64,000 nt of DNA, taken from Tilletiopsis washingtonensis (taxonomy: Eukaryota; Basidiomycota; Exobasidiomycetes; Entylomatales). The number at the start of each line of letters is the position of its first letter. Positions within the stretch are counted from its first letter, which is position 1. Positions 1 through 9,001 of this stretch are shown piece after piece. The DNA lies in the NCBI RefSeq assembly GCF_003144115.1, contig NW_020312013.1, forward strand, positions 475,143 through 539,142. Direction: 5' to 3'. A program made the position numbers and the translations under genes. Below the pieces are notes generated by a model that saw nothing but the letters and a program-made list of their open reading frames with translations, did no database searches and was not told the DNA's origin.

Positions 1-134
1 CCTGACTGCCCCTTGGCCCTCTCGCCTCGCAGCACCGCGCCCTCGCACAGCCACTCACACGGGCAGTAGCTCTTGCTGAACACGGCAATCACGTTTGCCT
101 TGATGACGTCCTCGACGATCTTTGCGGCCGACAT
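1..134 (-). CDS. Glutaredoxin, first exon only (gene runs off the left edge)
   Basis: The minus strand from the ATG at 134 reads MSAAKIVEDVIKANVIAVFS then KSYCP and the first base of a Tyr codon, ending at 59. A GTGAGT donor follows at 58-53. The next exon would complete the CPYC redox motif, which lies beyond the window. A short helix followed by a beta strand ending in FSKSYCP(Y)C is the classic start of a dithiol glutaredoxin, a glutathione-dependent disulfide reductase of cytosol or mitochondrion. No targeting peptide is visible, so cytosolic is more likely. The gene is transcribed away from SF3A2, so the 339 bases between the two starts should hold both promoters. Only 25 residues are seen, so the exact class is open. 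Confidence 0.8.
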   Translation of the reverse strand, partial: MSAAKIVEDVIKANVIAVFSKSYCPCEWLCEGAVLRGERAKGQS

Positions 135-473
135 GCTGATGGTTGGTATGAGTTGTTTTGGGTGGTGCGTTGTGTGGTGGTGAGAGGAAAGGAGTGGAGG
201 AGCGTGGCGTGGCGATCTTGACAGGCGCCGGCGTGTGGAGCGTGCGCTGGCGCAGCGCCGGACGTAAGGCACCGCGCCGGTTGCCGCGGCTTGCGTCATT
301 TGCCGCGCTTGCCGGCGTGCGGCCTTGTTCGGCCGACACGCAGCGTGGGAACAGCGGCCTCGGCGCCGCTCTCGCCGTCCCGGGCGGCGCGGCTCCAGCG
401 CGCTTCCTCCTTCTCCACCCACCCACCCACCCTCCTCACTCTTCGCTGCACGTCGTCTGCCGATTACGCAGCA
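135..473. other. Divergent intergenic region
   Basis: This lies between the start codons of the glutaredoxin (left) and SF3A2 (right). It should contain both promoters and 5' leaders. The part just before the SF3A2 start is pyrimidine-rich (about 405-445). I see no open frame with protein character. Confidence 0.5.
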
Positions 474-1931
474 ATGGACTACCAGAACCGCGCAGGCAAC
501 AAGGGCGCCGGCGTCGCAGGCGCCAGCGAGGCCAATGTCGACCGCCGCGAACGCCTGCGCAAGCTGGCGCTCGAGACGATCGACATCAACAAGGTGTGTG
601 GCGCGCAATGCGACGGGCGGCAGAGCACACCGAGCGACAGCAGGACGTGGGGCCAAATGGCGACGCGCGCGAGGTGTGCGGTGGTGCGGCGTCGGCGCAG
701 GAGGAGCGCGGCACGGGCACAGGCGAAGGCCGCTGAGGGGACGGCGTGGCGCGCGGCGAGCAGGCGGGCAGAACATCGAGGGGTAGCCGCTGGCTTGACA
801 GGTTGTGCATCGCGGCAGCCGCTTGCACGCTTCCGCCAAGTGTGCTGCAAGCGGGGCGCCAAGAGCGCCAGTGTGCGCTCGCAGTGCTTGCGGCAGTCCG
901 CTAATCGCTCGTGACGACCTAGGGCACTGGCTGCAGCCGCAAGGACGAGCCGCAGGCGTGAGGACGAGACGCGATGGCAGCCATATGGCGACGCTCCAGC
1001 CAGTTGCATAGGCTCCCTTTCCATCTGCAGTCATTGCGCGTCATCTCAGTTCGCCCTCTTGCGGCCCGACTTCTTGCTCACCCGCCCTCTCCCGCACAGG
1101 ATCCCTACATCCTCCGCAACCATCTCGGCTCGCTCGAGTGTCGCCTCTGCCTCACGCTGCACACAAACGAAGGCTCCTACCTTGCGCACACGCAGGGCAA
1201 GAAGCACCAGACGAACCTCGCACGGCGAGCCGCTCGCGAGGCGCAACAACAAGCCACCTGGGCGGATGCACAGCGGCTCATCACCGGCCCCGGGCATGCC
1301 GAGACGGAGAAGAAGCGCTTCATCAAGATTGGCCGGCCGGGATACAAGATCACAAAGGTGCGCGAGCCGAGCTCGACGAACGACGACGACGAGGAGAGCG
1401 GAGGACGCATGGGACTGCTGTTCCAGGTGCACCTGCCCGAGATCAAGGAGGGAGTCAGACCGCTGCATCGCTTCATGGGCAGCTTTGAACAGCACGTCGA
1501 GCTGCAGAATCGGGCGTGGCAATATCTCGTGGTGCGTCTCGCGCCTCTTTTCGCCTCCCCTGCCTCGCTCGCTGCTGACGCTCGTCGCGCGTCAGGTGGC
1601 GGCAGAGCCATACGAGACGATTGCGTTCAAGCTGCAGGCGCGGGAGATTGATCGCTCGGACGGCGTGCTGTTCAGTGCCATGCCGGGCGCGAAGCCAAAG
1701 GAGGAGCCGGGCACGTGGAGCAGCTGGGACGCCGATACCAAGACTTTCAGTGAGTGCGCGCGCAGAGCCCAGCCCGGAACACGAGCGGGGCATGCCGGCG
1801 GGTGAGCGCGAAAACGTCGGGCACGCGCGCCACTGTCGTGGGCGATGCGGACTCGAAAGGAAGAGCAGGCAGAGGCGCAACGATTGCTGACAACGGCGCC
1901 GCTCACAGCGATTCAGGTTCTGTTCCGGTAA
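474..1931 (+). CDS. Splicing factor 3A subunit 2 (SF3A2/Prp11/Sap62)
   Basis: A subunit of the SF3a complex of the U2 snRNP, acting in nuclear pre-mRNA splicing. Exons by phase closure: 474-593, 1100-1531, 1596-1749 and 1909-1931, giving about 242 residues. The N-terminus (MDYQNRAGNKGAG) and the block LETIDINK/DPYILRNHLGSLEC are diagnostic. A matrin-type C2H2 zinc finger (C-x2-C...H-x5-H) begins at CRLC in exon 2, and the conserved AAEPYETIAFK sits at the start of exon 3. Intron 1 is 506 nt, far longer than its neighbours. The protein ends TIQVLFR at a TAA that directly follows; the Pro-rich tail of animal SF3A2 is absent, as in yeasts. A further 3' intron from a weak GTAACC donor cannot be excluded. 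Confidence 0.93.
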
Positions 1932-2119
1932 CCACGTGGCGCCTCGACCCCCCTTGTACTTTAGCTAGCAGCAACGTCATCTTCATTGCTTTCTGGCCGC
2001 GCGCAGGACGCAGCAGCACGGTGAATGACCAAGCGAGCATGATGCAGGCCAGTCTGCAGGCGCATCTACACGAGGTATATTTCACATCAGAGGCACAGGC
2101 TGACTGGAGGGGAGAGCTC

Positions 2120-3376
2120 TCAGCGAGCAAAGTAGATGACTTCGGCAGATCGCAGCGCCTGCAGCACTTCGAGCTGCTGTGCCGTAGGGCGATGCGCAAC
2201 GACGACGACGTCGAAGAGGTCGTCCACGTCGTACTCCTCGCCGCTGGGCTCAGCGTGCGAGGCACAGCGGCGGCGAGCAAAGTGTGCGGCCTCCAGGCGC
2301 GGCCACGGCGCCGAAGCGACGGCGTCGTCGAGGTAGGAGACGGCGAGGCCGTGCTGTGTTAGGTGTTGCGCGGCGATGAACGCCGGAGCGTACGCCAGCG
2401 ATGCCTGGCCGGGCTTGAATGCGAGGCCGAGCATAAGCACGCGAGCCTGCGACACGCCACGGCCCTCGGCGATGCGCTTGGCCGCAGCGGCAATCTCGAG
2501 GGCCTTTTCGGCGGGCCGGGCCTGGTTGCGACGCGCCGCCTCGCGCAGCAGCGGGGCCTCGCAGTTGGCCAGGATGTACCATGGGTTCACCGGGATGCAG
2601 TGTCCGCCGGCGCCGAGCGACGGCGAGAAGGCCGTGTAGCCAAAGGGCTTCGTGGCGCTCGCGGCACACACCTCGTGGATGTCGATGCCCTTGCTCGCGC
2701 ACACGTCGGCCATCTCGTTGACGTAGGCGACGAGCATGAGCCGCTGGCAGTTCTCGAAGAGCTTGGAGAACTCTGCCGTCTCGAGCGAGGCGACACTGAC
2801 GACAGAGGCAAACACGGGCTCGTAGAAGCGCTGCACCTGCGCCAGCGAGGCGGCGTCGATGCCCGAGACGACCTTGCTTATCTGTTCGAACGCCGGAGAA
2901 GTTCTACCAGGATCGACACGCTCCGGCGAGAAGCCGACGTAGACGCCGCGAGCGCGAAAGGCAGCGAAGAGCTGCCGCGTCATGCCGACGGTGACGCTCG
3001 ACTCGACGACGACCGTCGAGCCGGGCCGTGCGTGCGGCAGCACCGTGGCCGCGGCCGCCTGAATGTGCGCCGAGTCGACGCTCTGGCAGTCGGCGCGCAG
3101 GATCGTCGGCACGGAGATGAGGGCGAGGTCGAACGCCTGCGCCGCGACACTGTCGCTCAGACTGCCGATGACGCGCACGCTCGAGCGCTCGGCGAACTGG
3201 GCGCGCAGTGAAGAGCGACGCGCCTCGCTGATGTCCAGTGCGAAGACACTGTAGTGCTGCGAGAAGCTGCGAACCAGCTGCTCGCCGACGTAGCCGGCGC
3301 CGACGACGAGGACCGTGGGCTTGTGTTGAGTCTCGCGCTTGTGCATCGGGGCACCCCTGGGGCAGCAGGAGTACAC
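2120..3376 (-). CDS. UDP-N-acetylhexosamine 6-dehydrogenase-like (UDP-glucose/GDP-mannose dehydrogenase family)
   Basis: An intronless gene of 408 residues from the Met codon at 3344-3346 (418 from an upstream in-frame Met at 3376; the shorter start immediately precedes the fold). The N-terminal Rossmann domain opens with VLVVGAGYVGEQLV, an NAD-binding GxGxxG. The central domain has the family Lys/Asn pair in ETAEFSKLFEN (about residues 190-200). The catalytic Cys lies in SLGAGGHCIPVNPWY (about 250). The GGHCIPV-x-P-W-Y form is that of the WecC/WbpA branch, which oxidises UDP-GlcNAc or UDP-ManNAc to the uronate by two NAD-dependent steps, rather than of animal or plant UDP-glucose dehydrogenases. 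The C-terminal UDP-binding domain ends at the stop. Substrate is inferred from motif type only. Lack of introns contrasts with most neighbours and is compatible with acquisition from bacteria, though not proof. Confidence 0.88.
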   Translation of the reverse strand: MYSCCPRGAPMHKRETQHKPTVLVVGAGYVGEQLVRSFSQHYSVFALDISEARRSSLRAQFAERSSVRVIGSLSDSVAAQAFDLALISVPTILRADCQSVDSAHIQAAAATVLPHARPGSTVVVESSVTVGMTRQLFAAFRARGVYVGFSPERVDPGRTSPAFEQISKVVSGIDAASLAQVQRFYEPVFASVVSVASLETAEFSKLFENCQRLMLVAYVNEMADVCASKGIDIHEVCAASATKPFGYTAFSPSLGAGGHCIPVNPWYILANCEAPLLREAARRNQARPAEKALEIAAAAKRIAEGRGVSQARVLMLGLAFKPGQASLAYAPAFIAAQHLTQHGLAVSYLDDAVASAPWPRLEAAHFARRRCASHAEPSGEEYDVDDLFDVVVVAHRPTAQQLEVLQALRSAEVIYFAR

Positions 3377-3413
3377 ATCAGCACAGGCAGCGCTCTGCGT
3401 AACTCCGTGTCAC

Positions 3414-3923
3414 TCACTCAATCGCCTTCGTCTTGACAGAGGCGGGCGCCTCAAGAAACTCCGCGGCCGGCCGCAGGCTCTCGGGCGAAGCTTCGTGCGA
3501 CGGGCGTCGCGACATGGCGTGCAGCGCCGCGTCGCCATCGCCAAGGAGTACGTTGAGGTACTCCAGATCATCAGCCGAGGAGGCGCTGTCGTCGCCTTCG
3601 TCCGGCGAGCCATCGTCGGAGGAAGAGCGCATGAGCTCGGGTGTCGACGGCGGAGAGCCATCGTACGAGACGGAGCGCTCTAGCTGCGGCGTCGAAGGCG
3701 CAGTCGAGGGCGTAGAGCCGTAGCCGTTGTGTTTCTTGTCGGCGGCATCGTTGTCGTCTCGACACTCGAGCAGCTTGATCTGCGGCAACAGCGAGGAGAC
3801 TGGGCAGGAGGACGAGGTGCTCATCTTGGAGATGCCGTTGGTCATCGCCGGACATCTTCGAAGCGGGGCTCTTGCATCTTTAAGGCGCCTCGTCAGTCCG
3901 GCGGCTGGCGAGCCAGGCTGCAT
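3414..3923 (-). CDS. Small Ser/Pro/acidic protein, unknown function
   Basis: A single open frame of 169 residues; a Met codon at about 3845 (MTNGISKMSTSSS) would give 143 and looks the more natural start. I do not recognise a family. The middle and C-terminal parts are rich in Ser, Pro, Asp and Glu, with repeated STPSTAPSTP / SPPSTPELMRSSSDDGSP patterns that resemble proline-directed phosphorylation sites, then a predicted amphipathic DDLEYLNVLLGDGDAALHAM. It looks intrinsically disordered. It lies just upstream of the dehydrogenase on the same strand (about 40-70 bases before that start). It could be a real regulator or only a chance frame in GC-rich DNA. Confidence 0.45.
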   Translation of the reverse strand: MQPGSPAAGLTRRLKDARAPLRRCPAMTNGISKMSTSSSCPVSSLLPQIKLLECRDDNDAADKKHNGYGSTPSTAPSTPQLERSVSYDGSPPSTPELMRSSSDDGSPDEGDDSASSADDLEYLNVLLGDGDAALHAMSRRPSHEASPESLRPAAEFLEAPASVKTKAIE

Positions 3924-6226
3924 CTTGCCGGCCGCCGGGCTGCTCGCAGCTCATCACCGACATGCCCTTGACTGGGCGACGTGCCCTCCACGAGCGCGCA
4001 GCCAGCTCGGGCAAGTCGCCTCTGAGTCTGTGACAGCGTCTAGCCTGCAAATGCAGCGCATGAGCTCCCCGTCCCCTTGTGCCAGGCGATGCGCACAGTC
4101 CTCACCGGCTTTCGTCGGCCTCCGAGCGGACCGACTCGCTCACTTCTCAGCACTGTCCCGACCTAGCGCCTGACTATTCATGCTCCCACTCCCGCGTTGG
4201 GCTCGTATGGCCTTCGCTTCGGTCTGCTCAGCATCAATGCGTTGTGCTCGCCGGCGCCCGACGGAGGCGAAGCAATTACGCATTGCTCGGAGTGCCATGC
4301 TGGCGTTAATGCGATGTCTGCCGTCTCAGAAACGGGAAACATGCGCTCCCCGCCCCTTCTCCTTGCCCACGCCAGAGACAGGGTCATTCGCTCCCGTCTA
4401 TCCTGCAAATACGAGGCTTGAGGTTGCTCTCGACGCCGGTGCATCACGCCTTTCCGCAGCCGCAAGTGCGAAGCGGAGGCTGCCACGACGGCAGCAGCAT
4501 GGGAGCTTGGCCAAGCGCAAGGCACCGACCAATCGCAAGCTGTCGCTCCATTGGTCCTTCTGGATGTCATGCGCTCCCCACAGCAGCTCTCAGGCGGGGG
4601 CAAGGCACCGCTGCACTAGCTTGGCAAGGCATCCCGCATGTTCGCGCCCCGTACGCACACTCGGCCAAGGAGCTCTTCTTGCGCGGCCCGGCGCGCTGCA
4701 GGAGCGAGTGCCCTACCTTCCGCACTGTCTGCCTCTGTTGGCCGAAGCAGGAATTGCTAACTTAGTGAGGTGCTGCTCGGACGCTGTGCATGCCCGTGCT
4801 TCAGCAGCCCTAGCTCGTTGTGCTCGACGATGGGAAGCGATGCGCCGGCGATGCGTCACGTGTGGCGCATTGCGCGCGAGAAACCTGGGAACGGTTCTGC
4901 ATGGCGGCATGACAGGTGTCGGCGTGGCGAGCGGGGCCCATTTCCGCCGGCCCTGACAAGCCGGCGGGCAGGCAGCGAGTATGCGGCACTGCACCCCATT
5001 TTGTGGAGAGGCGCCTCATCGGTGCACGGCGGACCGGGGCTTTGCCACGCGGTGTGGGAGAGACAAACGAGCAGACCGACGAGCGTGCGCGTGCTGCCCG
5101 CGGCCCCAGACGAGACAGCTCGATCTGCTGCCGCGCGCCATGCGATGCGAATCGCACCGTGCTCGATTGCGTGCCGCTCAGCATGCAGCACGCAGCATCA
5201 GGAGCGTGGCGGCAGCGCAGAGTTGCAGCGCTGCAGGTCCAGCCGCTCAGGGCGCCCACATGCACCGTTGCGCAGCAGCCAGCGCCGCGTCTCTGGTACT
5301 TCGATGCGAGACACGCGACGCCGGCAGCTGTCAGCTGCCTCCGCTCCTGCTCCTGCATCTGCCTCCGGTGCCTGAAGCTGACCCGCCACAGCGCTCGTGT
5401 TCCAGCTCGCTGGACCGGACCCGCGCTCCGATGACCATCGGGCGCGTCGCAGCAGCACGCGGCGCGCCGCACGCCACAGCGCAAGCATGCCGGATCCTCG
5501 TCGTCGCTTGCATCCCGCAGACTCACACTTGCCGCTGCAGGCACACACGCGCAAGCACACGCCTCCATGCTGTCCTGCAGCAGCCAGCGGGACTGCTTCC
5601 CGCGTCTCATCCGCAGCAAGGTGACCCTCCTGCATCTGCCTCGCACACACGCACGCTCCGGATGCCTGCTCAGATATCGACGATGCCGGCAATGCAGACG
5701 GGCGATGCCTCTGCGCCGCCCTGCGGTGAGTGCATGCGCTGATAGCACCGTCTGCTTGTCGGTATGGCATGCATGACAGGTCAAGATGGACACGGGCAGC
5801 CCGGCTCTACTCTGGCCCCTGACGGACAGGATCAGCGGCCAGTCGTTGTGCTTGCCCACGCTTTCGGCCCGGAAGAGTGCCGCCTTGTCCGCCTGCAGTA
5901 CTCGCCATGCCAAGCTGCTGCAGCACGGACCTCGAGGCACTGCAGTGATCGGCATCGAGACACTGCCGTATCCGGCGTGGACGAACTGCATAGCGGAACA
6001 TGCCTCGTCGCGGCGAGTGCTCGTCACTTTTGTCGGGGCGTGAGAAAAGCCAGCCGCTCTGCGATTCCAACAGTCCGGCGCCTCTCTGCGATTCCAACAG
6101 TCCGGGGCCCTCCTCTCGTTGTATCTCTTCCTCACACTCCTCACGTCGCCATCGACGTAGCGTGACTTTGCTGCGCGTCATCTAGCGCTCGCGTTCACGC
6201 ACGACTCGACGCTTCACACTCTCACC
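3924..6226. other. 2.3 kb without a supported gene
   Basis: Open frames here (for example a 444-residue minus frame at 4810-6144) are Arg/Ala/Cys-rich, have no recognisable motif and no splice-supported continuation. The last few hundred bases should include the promoter of the glycosyltransferase at 6227. A 27-base direct repeat lies at 6058-6111. Phrases such as catgcgctcccc recur loosely around 4060-4570. Confidence 0.5.
6058..6111. repeat. Two-copy 27-bp tandem repeat
   Basis: The unit tctgcgattccaacagtccg plus seven more bases occurs twice head to tail, with the copies nearly identical. It sits about 115 bases upstream of the glycosyltransferase start, so it may lie in its promoter or leader. 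Confidence 0.8.
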
Positions 6227-8222
6227 ATGGCAGTCCTGGGCGGCCTCCTGACGCGTGCAGCGGGTGCGCAGAAGCGCGAAGCCGGCAAGACGGCCATCAT
6301 CGGCTGCATCATCGCCGTCAACGTGATGCTCAGCGCGCTCTCCTGGATCCTTCCCGACTTCTGGTTCGTCTTCATGCCGTTCATCGCCGGTGCATGTCTC
6401 GTCAACTCGGCCATGGTGCTTTCGCTGCTCGGCTTTTGGGCGGTGCGCCGCACGCGCGCGGCGCTCAGCAAGCGACGCAGCGAGACGGGCATCGAGAAGG
6501 CCAAGCGCCATGTGCCGGGACTGGATGTGCGCGGCATTGCATTCGTCGTGCCGTGCTACAACGAGTCGCAGCAGGAGATCGAGGACACACTGCACTCGCT
6601 TCTGGCACAGGAAGACATGGAGCGGCACCGCCGCGTCTTTGTCGTCTGCTGCGACGGCCGCGTCAAGGCTCGCGGCGCCGAGAAGGAGACGTCGCGCATC
6701 CTCACGGAGAACATCTTTGCTCCCTCGAGCGGACGCTCGGTCGTCTACGTGCACACGACGTACCTCCGCGCCTATCGTACCTGGCTCGGCGACTGGATCG
6801 ACATTGAGTTCCAGTGCGGCATGTACCACGGCGTGCCCTACATTCTCCTCATCAAGGCGGCCAACCGTGGCAAGCGCGACACGCTCATCCTCGTCCGCTC
6901 GCTGCTGCACAAGTACAACCTGCGCGCCGACCCGCGCTCGACGCGCTACAGCGCCGAGTTCTTCGAGAGCTTCGCGGTGAGTGCAGCAGGGACTCTGTCT
7001 TGAGGTGCAGAGCGCTAATGTCTGTCTCGATGCAGCGGGCCAGCGCCGAAATCAGCATCTTCGATTATGACTACCTCGTAGGCACCGACGCGGACACGAC
7101 GTTTGCGCCCGAGTGCTCGCGCCGCCTCATGGCCACGCTCGAGGAGGACTCGAATATTGCAGGCGTGGCCGGCATCGTGCGCGTGCGCTTCCGCGCCGGC
7201 AGTACCGGCTTCTGGACGCTCTACCAGCACGCCGAGTACCTGCGCGGCCAGGTGCTGCGGCGCCTGCACCAGAGCGAGGTGACGCGCCAGGTCACCTGCC
7301 TGCCGGGCGCCTGCCAGATGTTCCGCGTGCGCGAGAGCACCTGCGGCGACCAGATCATGGCGCTCTTCGGCCGCCATCCCAAGGACGACGACGGACTCTT
7401 CAGCGTCGTGCGCGCCTTCGGTGGCGAGGACCGCAATCACGGTGAGTCTCGCCGAGGCACGCGCGCTCTGGCCTCCGACTCACGCCTCGCACACTCTCAG
7501 TCGCGCTGCTCTTCACGCTCTTTCCGAAGGACACGACCCGCATCTGCGTTCGCGCACACAGCTACACCGACCCGCCGATGAGCTGGAAGGTCTTCCTCTC
7601 GCAGCGCCGCCGCTGGTCGCTCTCGACACAGACGAACAACCTGATTACCATCTTCGGCCGCGGGCAGAACCACTGGGAGCGCATCTGCTCGATCATCGAC
7701 ATCGTCATCTGGCTGATCCCCGTGTTCATCTTCATCACCCTGGCTCAGGTGATCCGCGCCTTTGTGCACCACTCGAACTTGCCTCTTCTGCTCGGCCTCT
7801 CGTCGCTCATTGTTCTGCCGTGGCTGTGGACCATCGCGTCGGTGTTCTGGGTGCCGAACGACGGCAAGGAACGCTGGCGTTACGTCGTTGGCCTCGTCCT
7901 ACTCCTCTTCTGCGCCTCGGGCATCAATCTCGTCGTCACGGCGTACACCATCTGGAACATGACCGACTACTCTTGGGGCAAGACACGCGCCCTCGAGAAA
8001 GGCGAGGAGGACGCCGCCACGCCTGCGCCGCTGCCGACCGCCGCCACGGGCCCGGACACGGTCGACTGCCTCCCTACGCTGAGCCACGACCGGCGGCAGG
8101 CCACCGATAGCGATCACGACTCCGCTCTTCGGCACGACATCGACAGCGACAAGGCTTCAAGCAAGTTTGAGCAGAGCTCCGCTCGCGACTCCGCCCACGA
8201 GCAAAGCCAGCCTCGTTCGTGA
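6227..8222 (+). CDS. Chitin synthase-family glycosyltransferase (GT2), short form without myosin domain
   Basis: A membrane processive beta-glycosyltransferase of the chitin synthase 2 family, expected to polymerise GlcNAc from UDP-GlcNAc at the plasma membrane. Exons 6227-6976, 7036-7441 and 7501-8222 give 625 residues. Two hydrophobic segments lie at about residues 20-85; three more lie near 490-580. Catalytic signatures in order: FVVPCYNES (about 107), GTDADT (265-270, UDP/metal site), TCLPGACQMFRV (around 339), GEDRN (380-384, general base Asp) and QRRRW (420-424, product site); NMTDYSWGKTR near the end matches the family's DDFSWGNTR block. Several usually invariant neighbours differ: the acceptor-side region reads YQHAEYLRGQVLRR. 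So this is a divergent member, and the product could be chitin or a related polymer. The C-terminal tail is hydrophilic, acidic and Ser-rich. Confidence 0.93.
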
Positions 8223-9001
8223 GGCGATGTACCCAGAGCGAGGCTATGCCTCCGAGACTCTTGAACACACACACCCCTCCGGGCCTTCCCACACACACCC
8301 TCTTTTTCGCACCCTGATTCTGCCCGTGTCGCCTGAAATACACACACTCCTTCCCTGTGCACTGAAGTGCAGCCTCCGATGGCGTGCTCGCACTGCCTCT
8401 GGATGAGCTGCAACTCGCAGCCCGCCAGCGGCCTCCCGCGAGCGACCATCCTGCTCAGCGCCCGACGCTCCCCAACGTGCTGCAATGCAGATGCAGAGTG
8501 AGACAAAGAGCGCTTATGCACATCTGAGCCCGCCGGCCAAACAAGCGGCGAAGGAGCAGGACAGGTCAGAATCGCATGAGCGCTTCATGCGCCGCTTTGG
8601 CAACAAGCGCGCACAAGCCGCGAGCGGAAACAGGCCGCGTCGTCCTGCGATCGTTCCGGGCTGCAGCGGGACTCCCGCGAACGTGGCGGAGAGCCGAAGG
8701 AGGCCCCTCTCTGGCTCCCGAGAGTCGAGAGCGTCTCGAAGGATGCTGTGCGGTGCGGGCTGCGGACCCTCGACGCGCCACGGTCGCTGTGCTGGCCGCG
8801 CGGCGCGGCGCCTGAGCGACAAGAGGCTGCGCTCTGGGCGCGCCTCCGGGCTTGTCCATGCGAGGATAGAGCAAGCCTGCATCGCCGCAGCGAGCCACCA
8901 ATGTGGGCCAGCCTTCGCTGAGCATCCCTTAAAGCGGACACAGGCGGTGTGTGTGCCCCTCGTATGAGCGTCAGTTGTTCGTGCGTGCCTCTCCGGTCAT
9001 C
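8223..9001. other. Intergenic, downstream of GT2 and upstream of CE4 gene
   Basis: Contains a CA/CT-rich stretch (about 8265-8350) typical of a 3' region. I see no supported gene; frames here are Arg/Ala-rich shadows. Confidence 0.5.

Noticed and set aside
2280-3376. Reading the dehydrogenase as ordinary UDP-glucose 6-dehydrogenase
   Set aside because: The catalytic-Cys block GGHCIPVNPWY fits the UDP-HexNAc branch better than the usual GGSCF block of UDP-glucose enzymes; a substrate assay could still overturn this.
4810-6144. 444-residue minus-strand open frame
   Set aside because: Arg/Ala/Cys-rich with no domain, includes the 27-bp tandem repeat as a peptide duplication, and has no supported start context; long chance frames are expected at this GC content.
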